A stretch of 64,000 nt of DNA, taken from positions 19,176,172-19,240,171 of the forward strand of contig CM076650.1 of NCBI GenBank assembly GCA_038496675.1. Reading direction: 5' to 3'. Shown piece by piece: positions 1 to 13,522 of this stretch. A program made the position numbers and the translations under genes. The stretch comes from Rachycentron canadum (taxonomy: Eukaryota; Chordata; Actinopteri; Carangiformes; Rachycentridae). A model generated the notes under the pieces. It saw nothing but the letters and a program-made list of their open reading frames with translations, had not been told where the DNA came from and did not search any database. How positions within the stretch are numbered: the first letter of the stretch is position 1; each line of letters opens with the position of its first letter.

Positions 1-479
1 CCTTCAAAATGATGTTTACAATAAACATCCTCCTTACTGGTCACCCAGTTGTTACAGTCAGAGCCATGACTGCACTCAGAGCAGCCTGGCTTCTTATCTC
101 AGCGGTTGTGGTTCTGTGTCCCGAAGCAAGAGGCACAGCTCGTTGTGTCTCCGAGCCACAACCCAATCACTACCTCCCCGACCAGCAAACATATGGTTTG
201 ACTTTCAGCTATGGTAGAGTCTGTTCTGGGAATGGCTCTGTAATGAGAGAAAGGGCAACACCAAACTGATATCTGCCAATTTGTGCTTTTACAATTGTTG
301 TTTGTGTCTGTTTGACGTCTTCGCAACATCAGAGCAGGATTTATGACTGCTTTATTTCAAATACACGTCACCCTGTGTTAAACAGGGTGACAAAAACAGC
401 GGCAGAATCATTGTCTATGACTTTCCACCCTTATTTACATCCTTTATGTGTTAATCCTGCCACTCTGATCAATTTTCAG
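1..479 (+). other. loxl4: Intron of loxl4 (partial)
   Basis: This stretch precedes the first recognisable loxl4 exon and ends in a pyrimidine-rich tract and AG at 478-479. The exon that should encode the W-W-H-C-H part of the lysyl oxidase copper site is not in it, so the upstream exons lie outside the window. A short open frame with a hydrophobic start near position 66 has no recognisable homology and is probably chance. Confidence 0.6.
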
Positions 480-3400
480 GCACTACCACAGCATTGAGGT
501 GTTCACCCACTACGACCTGCTCACCCTCAATGGGACCAAGGTGGCTGAAGGTCACAAAGCCAGTTTCTGTCTGGAGGACACCTACTGTCCTGATGGTGAG
601 ACAGATTATAGATTCATGTTGTATAAATCTGCTTTTTGAGGGAAATCTGGAAACGAGAGCAGAATCGTGACAAACAAGCGGATCGAGGGTAAATAAAAGT
701 GCAAAGCTGAAATCCCATAATGAGCATTTAAAGTCAGCTGTAAGATCAGAGGCCAAGCCTAAATCGATCTTGGCCTTATTCACAAAGCCCAGACAGCTTA
801 ATGAAGCTCGGAACCTTTCTATTCATTTTAAAGTACCCAAAAAAGCTAAAGCTTTTAAATCATTTTTTTATAATTACAGCTCCTGGGTAGAATCTGAAAT
901 GCATGGTGACGGACGGCAAAGATAATCTGCACATCATAGTCATCTCTTTCTAAGTCTCACATGTTTCCACATTTTTTTTTTTCTTTCAGGTATCCATAAG
1001 CGGTATGCCTGCTATAACATGGGACAGCAGGGTATCTCAGTTGGCTGCTGGGACACCTACCGCCATGACATTGACTGCCAGTGGGTCGACATCACAGACG
1101 TACGACCTGGTGAATACATCTTCCAGGTCAGGAGGCTTGATCACCACTAAAATCCCCAGATGTTTTCATACAGTATGTTCATTTGTCTCTAGAGAGAAAC
1201 CCATGCACAGAGACCAGTCATCCACACTTCATTCTTCATGGTGAAAGAGCATCAGTGAACAAAACTCTTAGATGAGGAACAAAAGTTTAAAAAAGAAAAA
1301 GAAAACAACAGGGCAAACACCGGGGTTGGTGTTTCAACATCTCAAGGCGCACATGATAAAAGCTGTGATAAAAGACTGTAATTTCAGCAAAATGGCTCTT
1401 GGCTGTGCTTCCAGCCATTCAGGTATACAGCATGTATGTAGTTTTAAGGGTGTGTGCATATTTAAGGAAAGTGAATTTAGTCTGGATTTATATAGAAAGT
1501 AGACCTGCTATTAGTACACCCTCTCAGAAAGTAAGGGCCTATTGGCAGCAGAAAAGCTCAGTCAGCACTTAACATTTGTACAGAGTGAGTTTTTGTGTTT
1601 AAAAACTGAGCCTGTTCACGTGTCCACTGTTTCTAGACGTCCAATCTGCTGTGGTGACCTACTCATCTGTCGTCCCTCTCTGTCATTTGTTCTATTTTTT
1701 CCTGACAGCTTAGTGGCAGCAAAGTGATGATGTTTACAGTTTCTAATTATTTTCCAAGTGTTTACATAAAATCAAGATGTTTAAGTTTGACTTTCATGTG
1801 CGTGTGCGAACTGTATGCAAACTACATGGAGGAGTGGTCCATCTGCGCTGTATGAATAGTACACATGTGACAAGCCACGTCTTGAGAGATAAAACCGCAT
1901 ATATGCCATAAAGCAGGGATCCGTCATTGCCATGACAACATGACCCAGCAGCGCTTTGTGGTCCTTACTGTGGTCGAACAGCAGTGGAGCTGCTCATAAA
2001 TTTGCGTAAGAAGTAAGAGATTGAGGGAAGGTACATATGCTCACTTGTCTTTCATGCAGCTGGGTGTTTACCAAGAGTCACAGGGTGGCAACCATTTTTA
2101 GGACCAAACATTAAAACTGATGACTCACGTGCCCCTCAGCTTGATTTCTCCTGATTGTGCCGTTATTTAAAAATCAGCAGCACAGCGTCACAGTCTTTTA
2201 CATGACAGTGACAACCTTTCATTATTCTGTAAAACAGGTTGTGGGCCCTTTCTTTCACATTATTACAAGAGCTTTTAAAAGAGCATCAGCTGCCACCAAC
2301 TTAACATGGTGTTTTACGCCGGGACAATAAAGTATGTGCTGAAATCATTGGCCATTCTCAACACACAATTAAAAAAGTATTTGAAGTTCTTCACACCAAC
2401 CTTGGCTGAAATTTATGTACTGTATGGCTAAATGTAATGAAAAAGAATCATTATAATGAATATTTCATATCTTAAATCTTTCTCTCTAGATATAATTGGA
2501 GCCACAAAATTTATAATGAATGTAAAAAAAAAATGAAACTGGGTTGCTTTATTGAATATGTGGTCAGGTTATCTGTTTGATGTGTTCATCAGGAAAATTC
2601 ATTTGTGTGCTTTTCTTATTTATGGCAGACAGACAGACAGGGTGGAAAACAACAAACCATGGCAACCAACCATGGCTGCACTCTAATGATAGGCTGCAAC
2701 TTAAATCCAAACCCAAAACTGTCATCTGCATCTCTGGGCCTTTTTTTCCTGCAGGGAGATAACAGTGGAAAGTGATGTCATGCATCACTTCAACCCCCAA
2801 TTTATACATCATGAGCCATATAGAAAAGGAGAGAACAATAATCCTGCGGCTTCTCAGTCGGCCCCATGGAAAACCAGTCGTTTCCTAACTGTCTGAAGTA
2901 AAGTGTTACTATCTCACTTGTTCCCTTATTTTACAAAAAGTCCAGAGTTAGAGAGAAAGACACTTTAGTGGAGACTCCCACAAGTCACTGGTTCATGCCC
3001 ACACAAGCTAAATTGTCACTTAATCTGTTTTTTGTGAAATTGATATTGATAGCAGATAAAATAAAGATGAAAATGTCAAACTATTGATAATTAACTTATT
3101 CTATAGCATTAGTATAATGTAAAATATGGTTTGCCAATAACTTTGCAGTTCATAGTTCATACTGATTAACTAAATTCTTTGATGTGATGTTCTGGTTGAA
3201 CTGGATCATTTCCCAGTCCAAAGCCACTAAAAACCTGAAAATTAAACTTTGGTAAAATAGTTATCTTTAAGATAGTTATTTGTCCCTGCAGCAATAGCTG
3301 TATCCAGTCTCAAGTTACATTTGATATTAGAGACTATTTTTAAAATTGTTATTGGTTTTCAGTATTGTTGTTCATTTATTCCCAGATAACTAAAGGAATC

Positions 3401-3998
3401 ATTTACCTGTAGCTACTTTTATTTCCAGATAAAAGTGAAGAAGACTTTACTTCTGACAAATATAAAAGAATATCATCCACATACAAAGAAATTAAATGCC
3501 TGTACCTGTGTTCTACAGAAGGAAAGATAGGTGGACTGCTCTGTGAGTGGTTTAGTCATGCAGTGGAGGCCTGTGGAGAGAGGGATCTTTGAGTATAGTC
3601 TATTCTTCAAAGGATTCAGCTGGTTGAAAAAAGGTTCTTTACCCAACTGTGGGTTATATGACTGACTTACATTATGCAGCATCTCTCTTGTTTCTCTTCT
3701 TTTACAGGTGGAGGTCAACCCTTCCTTAGACATGGCTGAGTCTGATTTCCAGAACAACGTGATGCGCTGCCGATGCAAGTATGATGGAGCACGGGTTTAC
3801 ATGTCTGGATGCCATGCAGGTAGTCTTAATACTTTGAGCCCTCTCATTTTTGACATACCTCCACATTATGTACCTCCCCCATCTGCTGCTGTGTATTCCA
3901 CTTTTCTTCTTTGTCTGTTTTCATCAGGTGATGCTTACAGTGCCGAGGTGGAAGACTTGTTTGACCACCAACGTCAGATTTCTAGCAACTTCCTGTGA
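480..3998 (+). CDS. loxl4: Lysyl oxidase-like protein, C-terminal catalytic exons (loxl4-like, 5' partial)
   Basis: Secreted copper amine oxidase that oxidises lysines of collagen and elastin for cross-linking. Four in-frame exons are visible: 480-595, 990-1126, 3708-3819 and 3928-3998 (stop TGA 3996-3998). All junctions are GT-AG and phases match. The first exon starts inside the copper-binding histidine cluster (HYHSIEVFTHYDLL). The LTQ cofactor residues are visible by family knowledge: Lys in GHKASFCLED and Tyr in GCWDTYRHDIDCQW. The CRCKYDG segment and the C-terminus (DAYSAEVEDLF, ending SSNFL) look more like LOXL4 than LOXL2 or LOXL3. The neighbours r3hcc1l and crtac1 also fit the LOXL4 locus. 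The SRCR domains and N-terminus are beyond the left edge. Intron 2 (1127-3707) is about 2.6 kb and shows no extra exon. Family is certain; paralogue assignment is likely. Confidence 0.88.
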
Positions 3999-4599
3999 AT
4001 TAAGGAATACCCAGATATAAGGACAGAATAACTGTACAACTTTTCACCACACCTCAACATGTCAGGGGAAGAAGGGTTCATAATAACAACATGCCAGTAA
4101 ATAGAAAGATGAGGGTCAAAGGAAAGGGGGCGGGAAACTGGGATGGTATGGGGAGAACTTGCAAAAATGACTAATTAGGATCCTGTGACTGATTGTCATC
4201 AGCAGAGACTGTTCCTGTTAGAAAGTCAAAGAGGAGAAAGAAGACCAAACCAGGCTGTCACAAACACCATGCCACCATGATAAAACATAGAGTAGTTTAC
4301 AATTTTACAAAAACTTGTCTTGAATTTAAAAAAAAATTTTATTCCCTTGATCAAAACATAACCACAGTTAACAATGTAATGGCATGAAGGTACATGAGTA
4401 CAACACATCCTTGGCTTTTACAGTACATCACTAGGCTGTTATCCATATAATATCAACACTGGTAACAAACTGTCAACAAAACTCTGTAAATGCCTCCTGT
4501 GCTTTCACATTACAAAATGCAGTATTTACTGTTACAACTGTGTGGTTTTTGGTTTTGAATGAGATTTTTTTATTTTTTGGTGCTATTTTGCCTTATTTG

Positions 4600-4605
4600 A
4601 ATAAA
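4600..4605 (+). promoter_or_regulatory. loxl4: Poly(A) signal AATAAA of loxl4
   Basis: AATAAA lies about 600 bases after the loxl4 stop, followed by TG-rich sequence (attgtaatgtattgc) as expected downstream of a cleavage site. It implies a 3' UTR of roughly 0.6 kb (3999 to about 4625). Confidence 0.55.
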
Positions 4606-5945
4606 TATTGTAATGTATTGCAAATGTATTGTCATGTACAGTTTTATATTACCTCTCTGGAATATTGTTCTTTAGGTCTCTAATTTATGCTGAATTTTAA
4701 TGTACTTTTGAGTTGAAACTTGTCCCTGTGTGGCTGTGTTTTGTATTGTTAATTTTATTATGATAAATATTTTCATCTGTTTGTTCTTTATCTGTTTAAC
4801 ATCAGTTACATCAGATGAGATCTGGTTGTACCACAGTATTTCACCTTTAACAGTTCTTGGTAATGGTAGAGAAAGAATAAACGTCAGATTTACAAACTGT
4901 ATGGTTATTTGAGGCATGGTTATTTGACTGCAGAGTTCTCTGATGCAGAGCAAAGATAATAGTTAAATCTACAGTTTCTGCAGACAATTTTGGGAATCTG
5001 AAAACTTGCTAAAAGAGATTCTCGTATTTTACTGACCATGTAGTAAAGGTAAATAATAGAATTAAGTCACCTTTAAAAAGAAGATCAGGCAGTTTACACA
5101 ATGGCTTATGCAAGTCTGATAGCCAGATCACAACAACATTAAAGACTTATTTGCTTCCGTCAGCAGACTTAAAAAAGATCTGACTCTTGACATTGACTGG
5201 ATTTCCCATCTCTACCCAGGGAGCCTTAGCTAACCCGTGTTTTATGGTTGTTTCCAACCTCATTCCTACATACAAACACTGGAAACTTACAGCTCCCCAC
5301 TGTCACATTAAAAGGTTATACTTTAAATACATGACTTACTTTGGCCTCATATTTTTCCTTTTATGAGTTGGAGTGTAGTATAATTTTCATGTGCTGTAAG
5401 TAATATGGGAAATTAAAATTAAGTGAGTAATATAAAGAAAAGTATGTAAAGGAAACGACAGTAGTTTTAAAAAATGTTATTTCTTCAGTGACAATGGCAG
5501 CAATTGTGAGAGCGCTGCTGGCAACTATTACTCTTAAAGGTTAGAGTAAGCAGTGCTGGAGCCTTAGAGAGACTCTCGATATTTGAAGTAAACAGCAAAA
5601 CAAATACACCTTCCTTTCAGTGCTCGTTCAGATCCTCTGCCGCCAAAATTTATGGACGCACATTTCCAAAGCCCCAAAACAGAGCATCTACACTGCGTGG
5701 AAGTAGATCCTCTAACTCAAGTAAATACTTGAAAGAGTTGGTTTTTTTAGATTGTTTTTGCAGAACTACAGTGGCAGAAGAGAAGACCATGGGTTTGTAG
5801 CTAAGATAACCAGTAATGTTACCTGGCGTAGCATATCTAGCATTTTAAATAATGCATCCAATCAAATAAATCCACTGTGGAAGAAAATTTGTGTTTTTGT
5901 AACTAAAAAACCTTTTCCACAGATAAATACATGATACAGAGTAAA

Positions 5946-6267
5946 CATCCATCCATCCATCCATTATTGATATAGTTTATCCATCTGGCTCATGGGGGCT
6001 GGAGCCAATCCCAGCTGACACTGTGTGAGGGTGGGGTTCACCATGGACAGGTCGCCAGGGCCCTCACGCTCACACTCACACCTACTGGCAATTTCCAAAG
6101 TCACCAATTAACCTAGACGTTCATGTCCTTGGACTGGGGGAGGAAGCTGGAGAACCTGGAGGGAACCCACACAAGCACAGAGAGAACATGCAAACATTCC
6201 CCAGGCCCCAGGGCCAGGAATCAAACCCAGAGGCAACAATGCTAACCACTGCACCACTGTGCCACCC
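5946..6267 (-). mobile_element. tRNA-derived SINE-like element
   Basis: On the minus strand the copy starts with a tRNA-like head. An A-box-like sequence (TGGTGCAGTGGTTAGC) lies in 6241-6262 and a B-box-like sequence (GGTTTGATTCC) at 6217-6227. The body then resembles a repeat common in teleost genomes, and the copy ends in a CATC/GATG tandem tail (5946-5964 on the plus strand). The body carries phrases I recall from many fish sequences (cttcctccc.cagtcca, ggttaattggtgac, gcgacctgtcca). Family name not assigned. The degenerate B box suggests an old inactive copy. Confidence 0.6.
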
Positions 6268-6639
6268 TACAGAGCAAACAGTGAGAGAGAAAAGTGTTGC
6301 TACAGTTGCTGCTCCAAAACTAACATGCAGAGCAGACGATATGTTTCTATTAGCCAGCAAACCAGCTGCAGACAGTGATACTCACAAGTCTCGGTTACTA
6401 TAATTAACATCACATCAATAGCATATCTTGGCAAACTAGAAACTAGCAAGTAAGCAGTCTATGATAAATTGGCCCTACTTCACAACATTTTCTAAATGAA
6501 CGTATGGTCTCAGTCACTAACATGGTGTTTGTATTTTGAATTATGGCCCCATTTAGAGGGAAATAGAAGATGAAGCAGGTTATGCATTATTTTGTGGCTA
6601 CCCAATCAGGACACAGTACAGAGCAGGTCCAATCCATCC

Positions 6640-6800
6640 CTCACTTGTCCTCAGCTACACCATCTTTGTCCAAATATGGTTTCTTGTGGTTTCAAAAAAC
6701 CAACATGGTGACAGCCAAATTACAAACTCAAGGCTTCAAAACAGCAGCTCACAAACCAATGGGTGACGTCACAGTGGGTTTCCACTTGGACTAGGACACT
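6640..6800. repeat. Probable teleost interspersed repeat fragment
   Basis: The stretch containing caaggcttcaaaac, aaaccaatgggtgacgtcac and the following tttccactt resembles a dispersed repeat I recall from many percomorph genomes. No terminal repeats or target duplications could be delimited, so the borders are approximate. Confidence 0.35.
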
Positions 6801-9364
6801 AAGGTTGCTAGTTATACAACAATATGTACTGAAAGTTAACTAACATCACACACCTTAAGTTAGAGGTGAAGCAAGAAAGAAAGGCAAGCAGCAAACTAAC
6901 TATAATTGTAACAGACTGAGTTATACAGCAGTAATGTGTAGCATTATAATGACACAAATTCTGTGTTAATAGTCAATAGTCTGACATTTTAGCTTTTCAA
7001 AATCGATTGGTGGAACATTTAAGACTCTGTATCCCTACACTCACCCCTGTGGGGTCCCCTCCATAAAGGGAGTCTCCTGCCTTTACCTCTCCCCTTTTGC
7101 TGTCTATTGGAGTGTTAAGCAACACAGTCATCATCCATGCTTACTCTTTCTGTCAAGTTAGCTACGTTCAAGAGTTCAATTGCTAGTTTAAACCTTTTGT
7201 GTGCAACACTAACATATTCATTTACTACTGTGAAGAGGCTGAGCTACATGATCACTGTTGACTTTTAGTTTTTAGCCAAAATAAACTAAGAAAATATCTT
7301 TCAATCATATACTAGTCTTGGCCTTTTTATCAAAACGCAATGTACACAACACTAGACACTAACCAGTGTCTCACTTTAAGCGTTCACCGTCATCTTGACA
7401 CACATTCTGGTCTGCACATGGAAATGAAGTAGCCACATCTTATGCAACACATCACTTGCCTTTCTATTAGATTAACATTTTCCAATAATAATGATAATAC
7501 TTATTGTCGCTACTGATTGCTCAGGTGGTGGTCAAACTATTTAATGGAGGAGGATGATGTAAGGTATGTTTGCTGACAGTGGATGGCAGTAAGAAATGCA
7601 CCAACCCAGCCTTCTTTATTGTGGTGGGACATTAGTTTTTTCCTTCATTTGCACCATGCCTCACATTTCATTTGCTCCATGACATAACAGTGCTTCTGTG
7701 CAGCACGTATGGTGCAGAATTGTCACTTGAAACCACCACTTGCTTAGTAGTGGTTTGTGTTTGCGTAGTTAATCTAATGATTGTGTGCGAAGCACCCAGT
7801 AGGCTGTTCTGCGGTACATCGCCTCCTTGTGTAGCCACAGTAAAGCATGAGATTATAGGCAGGGCTCAGATCTCACACGATGATGGTAAAGAAGAGTTAC
7901 AGGCTCCTGCGCAGGGAGGTCCACTTCTATTTTGGCAGGTTCACAAAGAAAATTTGTACAAATTAGCTTTTATTCCACATTGAAATGTCATTTATATAGG
8001 TTATGAAAGAGGTCACGTGTATGTGTGTGTACTGCAACCAGTAGAGGCCTGGCAGTCCTTCAGTCGCAAGCTTAAATATGGACAAATCAACATAGGGGAG
8101 ATTTTGGTGATGAAATGTAACAGAAAGTGCAGAACTAAAACTTATAAGAACCAGCCACAACATCAAAACAGGTGTCTGGTTTCAGTGTAGTGGTTAAATT
8201 ATTGCCAAATGCCATACCATCATCAAAAACATATGGTACAATATTACCTTTGATTTTTAATAGATTTTCAATAAATCTTCAGGAAATAAAACTGAATTTT
8301 CTCAATAACTAAAATCCTATTACTCTTGTCTTTGAAAACACATGAAAACACATTTGTTTATCAATTTGAATAGTGTATGATATGCTCTGTTAACTGCTGC
8401 CAAAACAAGTAACATAGTCATCACCTAAATTTGAATCCATTGATAATACTGCACAATAATATCTCTGCTAATAACTCTAAGACAACATTACCTGTGGAGA
8501 CTATATTTGTCATTGCTCATTTTGAATGACTAATTTAAAAAGAAACAAACACAAAAACTGAACATGCGATGATGTTTACACTGAGGCCGCAGCACTTTAA
8601 TTAGCCCACTATGAGCCACGTGGCAATGTGTCTCAGTTGCCCTCAGCCACTGAGCTGCAGTTGTACGAACTGTGATCTGTCCTGGATTTGGAGATTTAGT
8701 AGTGCCAGAGCAGAATATTATACATCTACTCTGATAATATGCAGGCATCATAATGTTTTCATAAGAATGAACACCTTTCCAAACTTGCACGCACCTAGGA
8801 ATCTGTCGTCAACATACAGTATATGTTAACAAATTCACAACAGCTGCCATCTAATGAGTCCAAATGTTAAGAGCAAATCTAAAGTTTGACTTTGACAGAG
8901 TTCACTAACAGAGAACACATGGCAAATTTTCAGCTCTTTCTCCTAAAAAGGGGAATGAGACTTAATTATTGGCTGAGGAGGTGAAGGAGACACAGTGCCA
9001 CGTGGTCTGTGGTCAGCTGGGTGAAGCCTTGGAGGAGGCGGCAGCCTCCAGCTGTCAAAAAAAAAATCCTCAGCACAGATGTGTGTGGTGGAGGAAGGTG
9101 GTTGTGAATTATGAAAGCTGAATCTGAAAGTTGGTTAAATACACAGTATTGCTGTCCAGTGAAAAGTCAAAAATCTCAACTTTCCAGGAATAAAGACAAA
9201 CAGCCTGTTGAGACTGACCACCACTTTTTTTTTTTTTTATCTGAGGCAGTTTGAAAGAGATGTGGTAACCCGCACTGTCAGAGAACTTCCTCAAACAGTA
9301 GCTCATGTAATACCTCAACTGGAGTGAAAACCCCACCAATACAATAATGACATTTTTTAAATAA

Positions 9365-9370
9365 TTTATT
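9365..9370 (-). promoter_or_regulatory. r3hcc1l: Candidate poly(A) signal of r3hcc1l
   Basis: AATAAA on the minus strand, about 1.1 kb beyond the r3hcc1l stop. It would give a 3' UTR covering roughly 9345-10458. Other weaker signals could be used instead. Confidence 0.35.
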
Positions 9371-10458
9371 CATCAATGTAATGTATTTTGTGAATACAGA
9401 CAAATTCAAATGTTCAACATCAGCTCAACGGTGTGATTCAAGTTTACAGACCCTGAATTTGTGACTGTGGAGCCACTATAAGAGCCCACACAACTCATTT
9501 TTCAGGAATTGATTTTTAAATTTAAACTACATATACTGTTAAAATGATGACTGTCTTTAAAATACAAAGAGCTGTCTGAAAACATCTGAAAATATCATCT
9601 GAAGTGGACTCAGAGCGTAAGATGGTGGGAGAACAATATATCAGATACTAGATTACTGTTGCTGCCTTTGGAAATGGACAAGTGGGGGATACAATAATGG
9701 GATGTTATGCACTACTGTTATTAAAGACTCCAAGATTCACAGTGTTTCCCCCGACTCAAAGCGGCTTCCTTCATCCAACTGGCTTGAAAGATGGTGAGGA
9801 GTCTTTCTCCAGAGCAAGACATTTAGGCAAACTGGATAAAAACCACTAGTTATTAGGACCCAACACAATTCAAATGTTCCAAACTCATCTGACATAAAGG
9901 TTTAAAAGTAAGGTAAAAGTTTAATGGTCTGCAGCCTTAAACTGTAAACATTGCATAATCATGACTCAATTTAAATGTTGTGCAACCTTTAACAGAAAGC
10001 TTTGCTGCCCTTATGGTTACATCCAGATTTACTTTTAAAAAATTTTTTAAAAAAAATTCATTTAATGACAAACTTGAGGTTTTAGGATCTATACAGAAAA
10101 CAATCATTTCAATTAATTAGAAATTACAGATGATTAGACTCAGTGCTTCAGTACAGACCTTGATTACAATGCTATAGATATGAAAGTCCATGTGAGAGAA
10201 TGTTCCCTGAACAGAGAATCTAAAGAGATAAAGGAGAGAGAAGTAAGAGCTCTCATCTGAGGTAACACTGCAGGCTAACGGACAATGGCAGGAAAAAGGA
10301 AAATTTGGTGGGAATCCATTTCTGGGAAGTGAGGTGGTAGGAAGAAGTGACCAGTTGAGACAAACAGGAGAAGAAACATAGAAGTCTTAGCCTCTTATGA
10401 GTCAAGAAATCTTGGGTAGAAAAACACAGACAGTGGTTTTTTTTTTTTTTTGATTTGG

Positions 10459-13077
10459 TCATTTTCCTTCCCAAGCATCTTCCCTCTGTTTGGCTGCCAG
10501 GCGCTTTTGTTCTGAAAGATAAATCACAGACAGACAATTCAACATATCAATCAGCAAAAGCCCTTAAATAAACAGCACTTTGGTAATTTGTTGCTCTAAA
10601 TTTATATCGCCATCTTTGCCACATGCAGTAAAGAGAAGAGCTGAGGCAGATTGAAGAGGCAGCTGTAAATGAATCTCTGGATGCAGCCAGACGTGGCACC
10701 CATTCCAAGGACACAACGTTCAGCACATGATGCACGTCTGCACTGACATTTACTGTGCGTGTTGCGATCTTAAATAAAGAGCACAGCATTGCGCCCATGC
10801 TAAGAACAAAGGGGGTTTTTTATAGTTTGCTATACTCCAGGCCTGACTTCCTGCCTAGCTACTGAGTGGACGGCCATTTGTGGTTTTCTGTGCCTGTATA
10901 CTTATGTTCCATCTCTGAGGGGAAATGGCTGCTGTACTGATTATAGACCTGTTGTGATCTGCACAGGAATGGACGGAGAGCAACTTCTCTTGGCATCAAT
11001 CTGCAGATACACTTTCCATTTTCTCTGTTGAGTGTAGTAACAGCTCCCACTTGTGGTGGAAACATTGCGATACAAAAACCCCATTTACCCCATCTTCGTG
11101 CTTGATGTGAAGTTTAAGAAGCTTGATGGAGCATCTATGTAAACCCATTATTTACTTAAGCAAGAATTTTAGCAACTTGAGTCTACTAGAAGACAGAGCA
11201 CACAGCCCCAGATTTAACTAGGTAGCAGGTTAGACAGGGTCAGAAGGGGTTCCACTTATCACATTATTGCTCCATGTATAACACCACAATCATAAAATGA
11301 GCATAATGTCTCTTTATATGATGCACCTCTCGCCTCCTGGAGTTTCCTTCTCTCTGCCTCTCGCTGCTCCTTCGTCAGGTTGCTCTTTACACCGAGGGCA
11401 CCAATCACGAGCTTGCGAGCCAGTGCTGCACTTGTCTGAGGTCGTTCTTTAGCAGGCAGGAGGTAGTCTGATGGGCGGAACCGGAAGGGGGAATGGAGGA
11501 GGACACAGATCATATTAGTAGTTAAATGTGTAAGATACAACAGACAAACACATAAACAAATAAAGATGCGGGAATACAGATCATTTGTACCTGAGCAGCT
11601 GCGGGCTTTTGCTTTTGTGGCAGAGGAGGACTTGGAGAGTGGTCGCAACTTCATCAGTGGATGTTTGGATCTCAGAGCTTCACGGGCTGAAAAGAGATAA
11701 GACACAAGTTGATGTGTTGTTCAATATGATCTCAATACAAATGAAGATGGTAGACTGATCCTCTTTACTTCACCAGTTCATTGGGGCAGGGAAAGTGTCA
11801 CAATAATAATTCCCACAGAGGATACTGTATTGTAAAGAATCCCCCCAAAACTGCTTTTTAAGTGAAGCAGAGCTTAACTAACCTGCTATGGGGCTTGAGA
11901 AGAGGCCCAGGGCATGTGCATCATCAATCCACTTAATGTCAAAACCTCTCTGTCTGAAATCACAAGTAGAAAAGAAAAGGAAAACACTCCCTAATATGAC
12001 AAATTTATAGACTTCATACGCAAGCTTTTCCACCCTCTGTTAAATCCTGATCTCAAAGAGAAGACAATTATTAGGAAAAGAATATTCTACATCAACCATG
12101 ACGTTTTATTCAATATTACGATTTTAATCTTGAAATGCAGCGAGGACATACTGTTAAATGGGGACTACATTGCAATTTTTTTTTAATATTTGGAAAAATT
12201 AGCTGTTGTACTAAATTATACATACTGGTAGCCCTGAAATAACTTTAAAAGGTCCTCCGTCTTGAAATCTGCAGGAAAGTCATAGATCTCTACAATATGT
12301 GAGAGCTCATCCTCTCTGAGGTTGATGTCGTCTTCATCGTCATCATAATCTCCTCGGTCCATGTTGTAGTAGTCGAACCTGGGCTCCTGGATTGACTCCT
12401 TCTTTCTACCTTCCTTCAAAGCCAGCTAGTAGAAAGGGTGGGTGTAGGGTAAATGACAAGAGAAAAAAGGGATGAACCCCATTAAGCTTGAATTATAGTT
12501 CTCTGTCTTTAGGGATTAGCTAGCTGTAGAAATAAACTGGGAAGTGAGTGTATGTGAAGGTTGGGAAAACTGCCCCCCTGGTTATCAAGTCTTATTTTGT
12601 GTATCATCCTGTCCTGCACCATGCTCTCACCTCTTCAAGCAGGTGTGGATCCAAACAATCTCCATCATCATTGAACAAAGTGTCCCAGCTCTCCTCCTCC
12701 CCATTTTCCTCCTGAGGGGATGTTGTTTCCAGCTGAGAGGAAACTTCTGCCTCTACACTGGTCAACTCAGGCTGTCCATTAACCTGCACATCTGTATCCT
12801 GTAGCTGCTCTTCCTTCTCCACATCAGGCTTAGCAGGAGCAGCCTTATCTGCCCCTCCAGCCTTGTCTTTCTTGTTCTTAGCGTTCTTTCGTGCCTTGTC
12901 TGTGTAGCGAGGCCTGGGTCTCGGCTTAACTTCTCCCTGAGTCTGAGCTTTGTCTTTGGCGGCATGAAGTCGTTGCTTTGGGACGTACAGAGCCTGACTT
13001 GGCCTTTTAGACTGAGAGGGAGGTGTGGATGTTGCCTGGGTTGGAGCACAGTCTTCTTTTGGCTGTTCCAACTCCAT
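10459..13077 (-). CDS. r3hcc1l: R3H domain and coiled-coil containing 1-like protein
   Basis: Six in-frame exons on the minus strand: 13077-12631, 12425-12226, 11953-11883, 11686-11591, 11467-11327 and 10511-10459 (stop 10461-10459). All have GT-AG junctions with matching phases and together give 335 residues. The N-terminus carries the conserved SQALYVPKQR motif (residues 28-36), typical of this family and similar to exon-junction-complex binding motifs. A Lys/Pro/acid-rich linker follows, then an RRM-like region (VEIYDFPADFKTEDLLKLF, then GFDIKWIDDAHALGLF). The C-terminal helix ends in DAWEGK. It is far shorter than human R3HCC1L (about 790 aa, from memory), mainly in the disordered part. 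The ATG at 13077 was chosen; an acceptor-like site lies just upstream. Molecular role in the cell is poorly known. R3HCC1, the close paralogue, is the alternative; synteny favours r3hcc1l. Confidence 0.85.
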
Positions 13078-13522
13078 TATCAAATGATGTTATCAAAACA
13101 TCTGGATCATAGAGGAGGGAAAACAGAAGAGGCAATGCAATTTAAAAAACCGTGATATCAGTGTACTTATATTTTAAGCGGATTTTAAACAGATTTCTAA
13201 ACGAGCCCACAATGACTTTAATCGGAGCATTAATTAACTTTTGTTCAAACAGTTTGGGCTAGCTTACGTACTTCTGGAGTAGAGTGTAAAAATTAAACAA
13301 ATAGCATTAACACTAGTACAGGATATGTAAGTTAGCTAGATTTAGCTAACCGATTTAGCTAACTAGCTACACTTTCTCTCCGGGGCGACAATATTTGCTT
13401 ATTTAAGACAAAAAATATGGCGTTAACATCGATTTCCATTTGATTATGATCTTATAAACCTATTTTCATTGAGACTATTATTATCACAATCATGTAGGAT
13501 AGTTGTTGCTCTGTCAGCTTAC

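Larger units (their letters stand above)
4626..9364. other. Intergenic spacer between loxl4 and r3hcc1l
   Basis: About 4.7 kb of AT-rich sequence between two convergent genes. Apart from the SINE-like copy and the interspersed-repeat stretch listed separately, no exon with splice signals and recognisable protein was found. The longest open frame (7672-7983, 103 codons) has no family features. Confidence 0.5.

Noticed and set aside
9..269. Open frame with a hydrophobic, signal-peptide-like start
   Set aside because: It lies before the first loxl4 exon, has no donor that joins in frame to the catalytic domain, and matches no lysyl oxidase N-terminus.
7672..7983. 103-codon plus-strand frame with a Val/Cys-rich hydrophobic segment
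   Set aside because: No splice or family support was seen, and the composition fits chance translation.
11259..11705. 148-codon single frame on the minus strand
   Set aside because: It joins r3hcc1l exons 5 and 4 by reading through the intron; splice sites and family alignment support separate exons.
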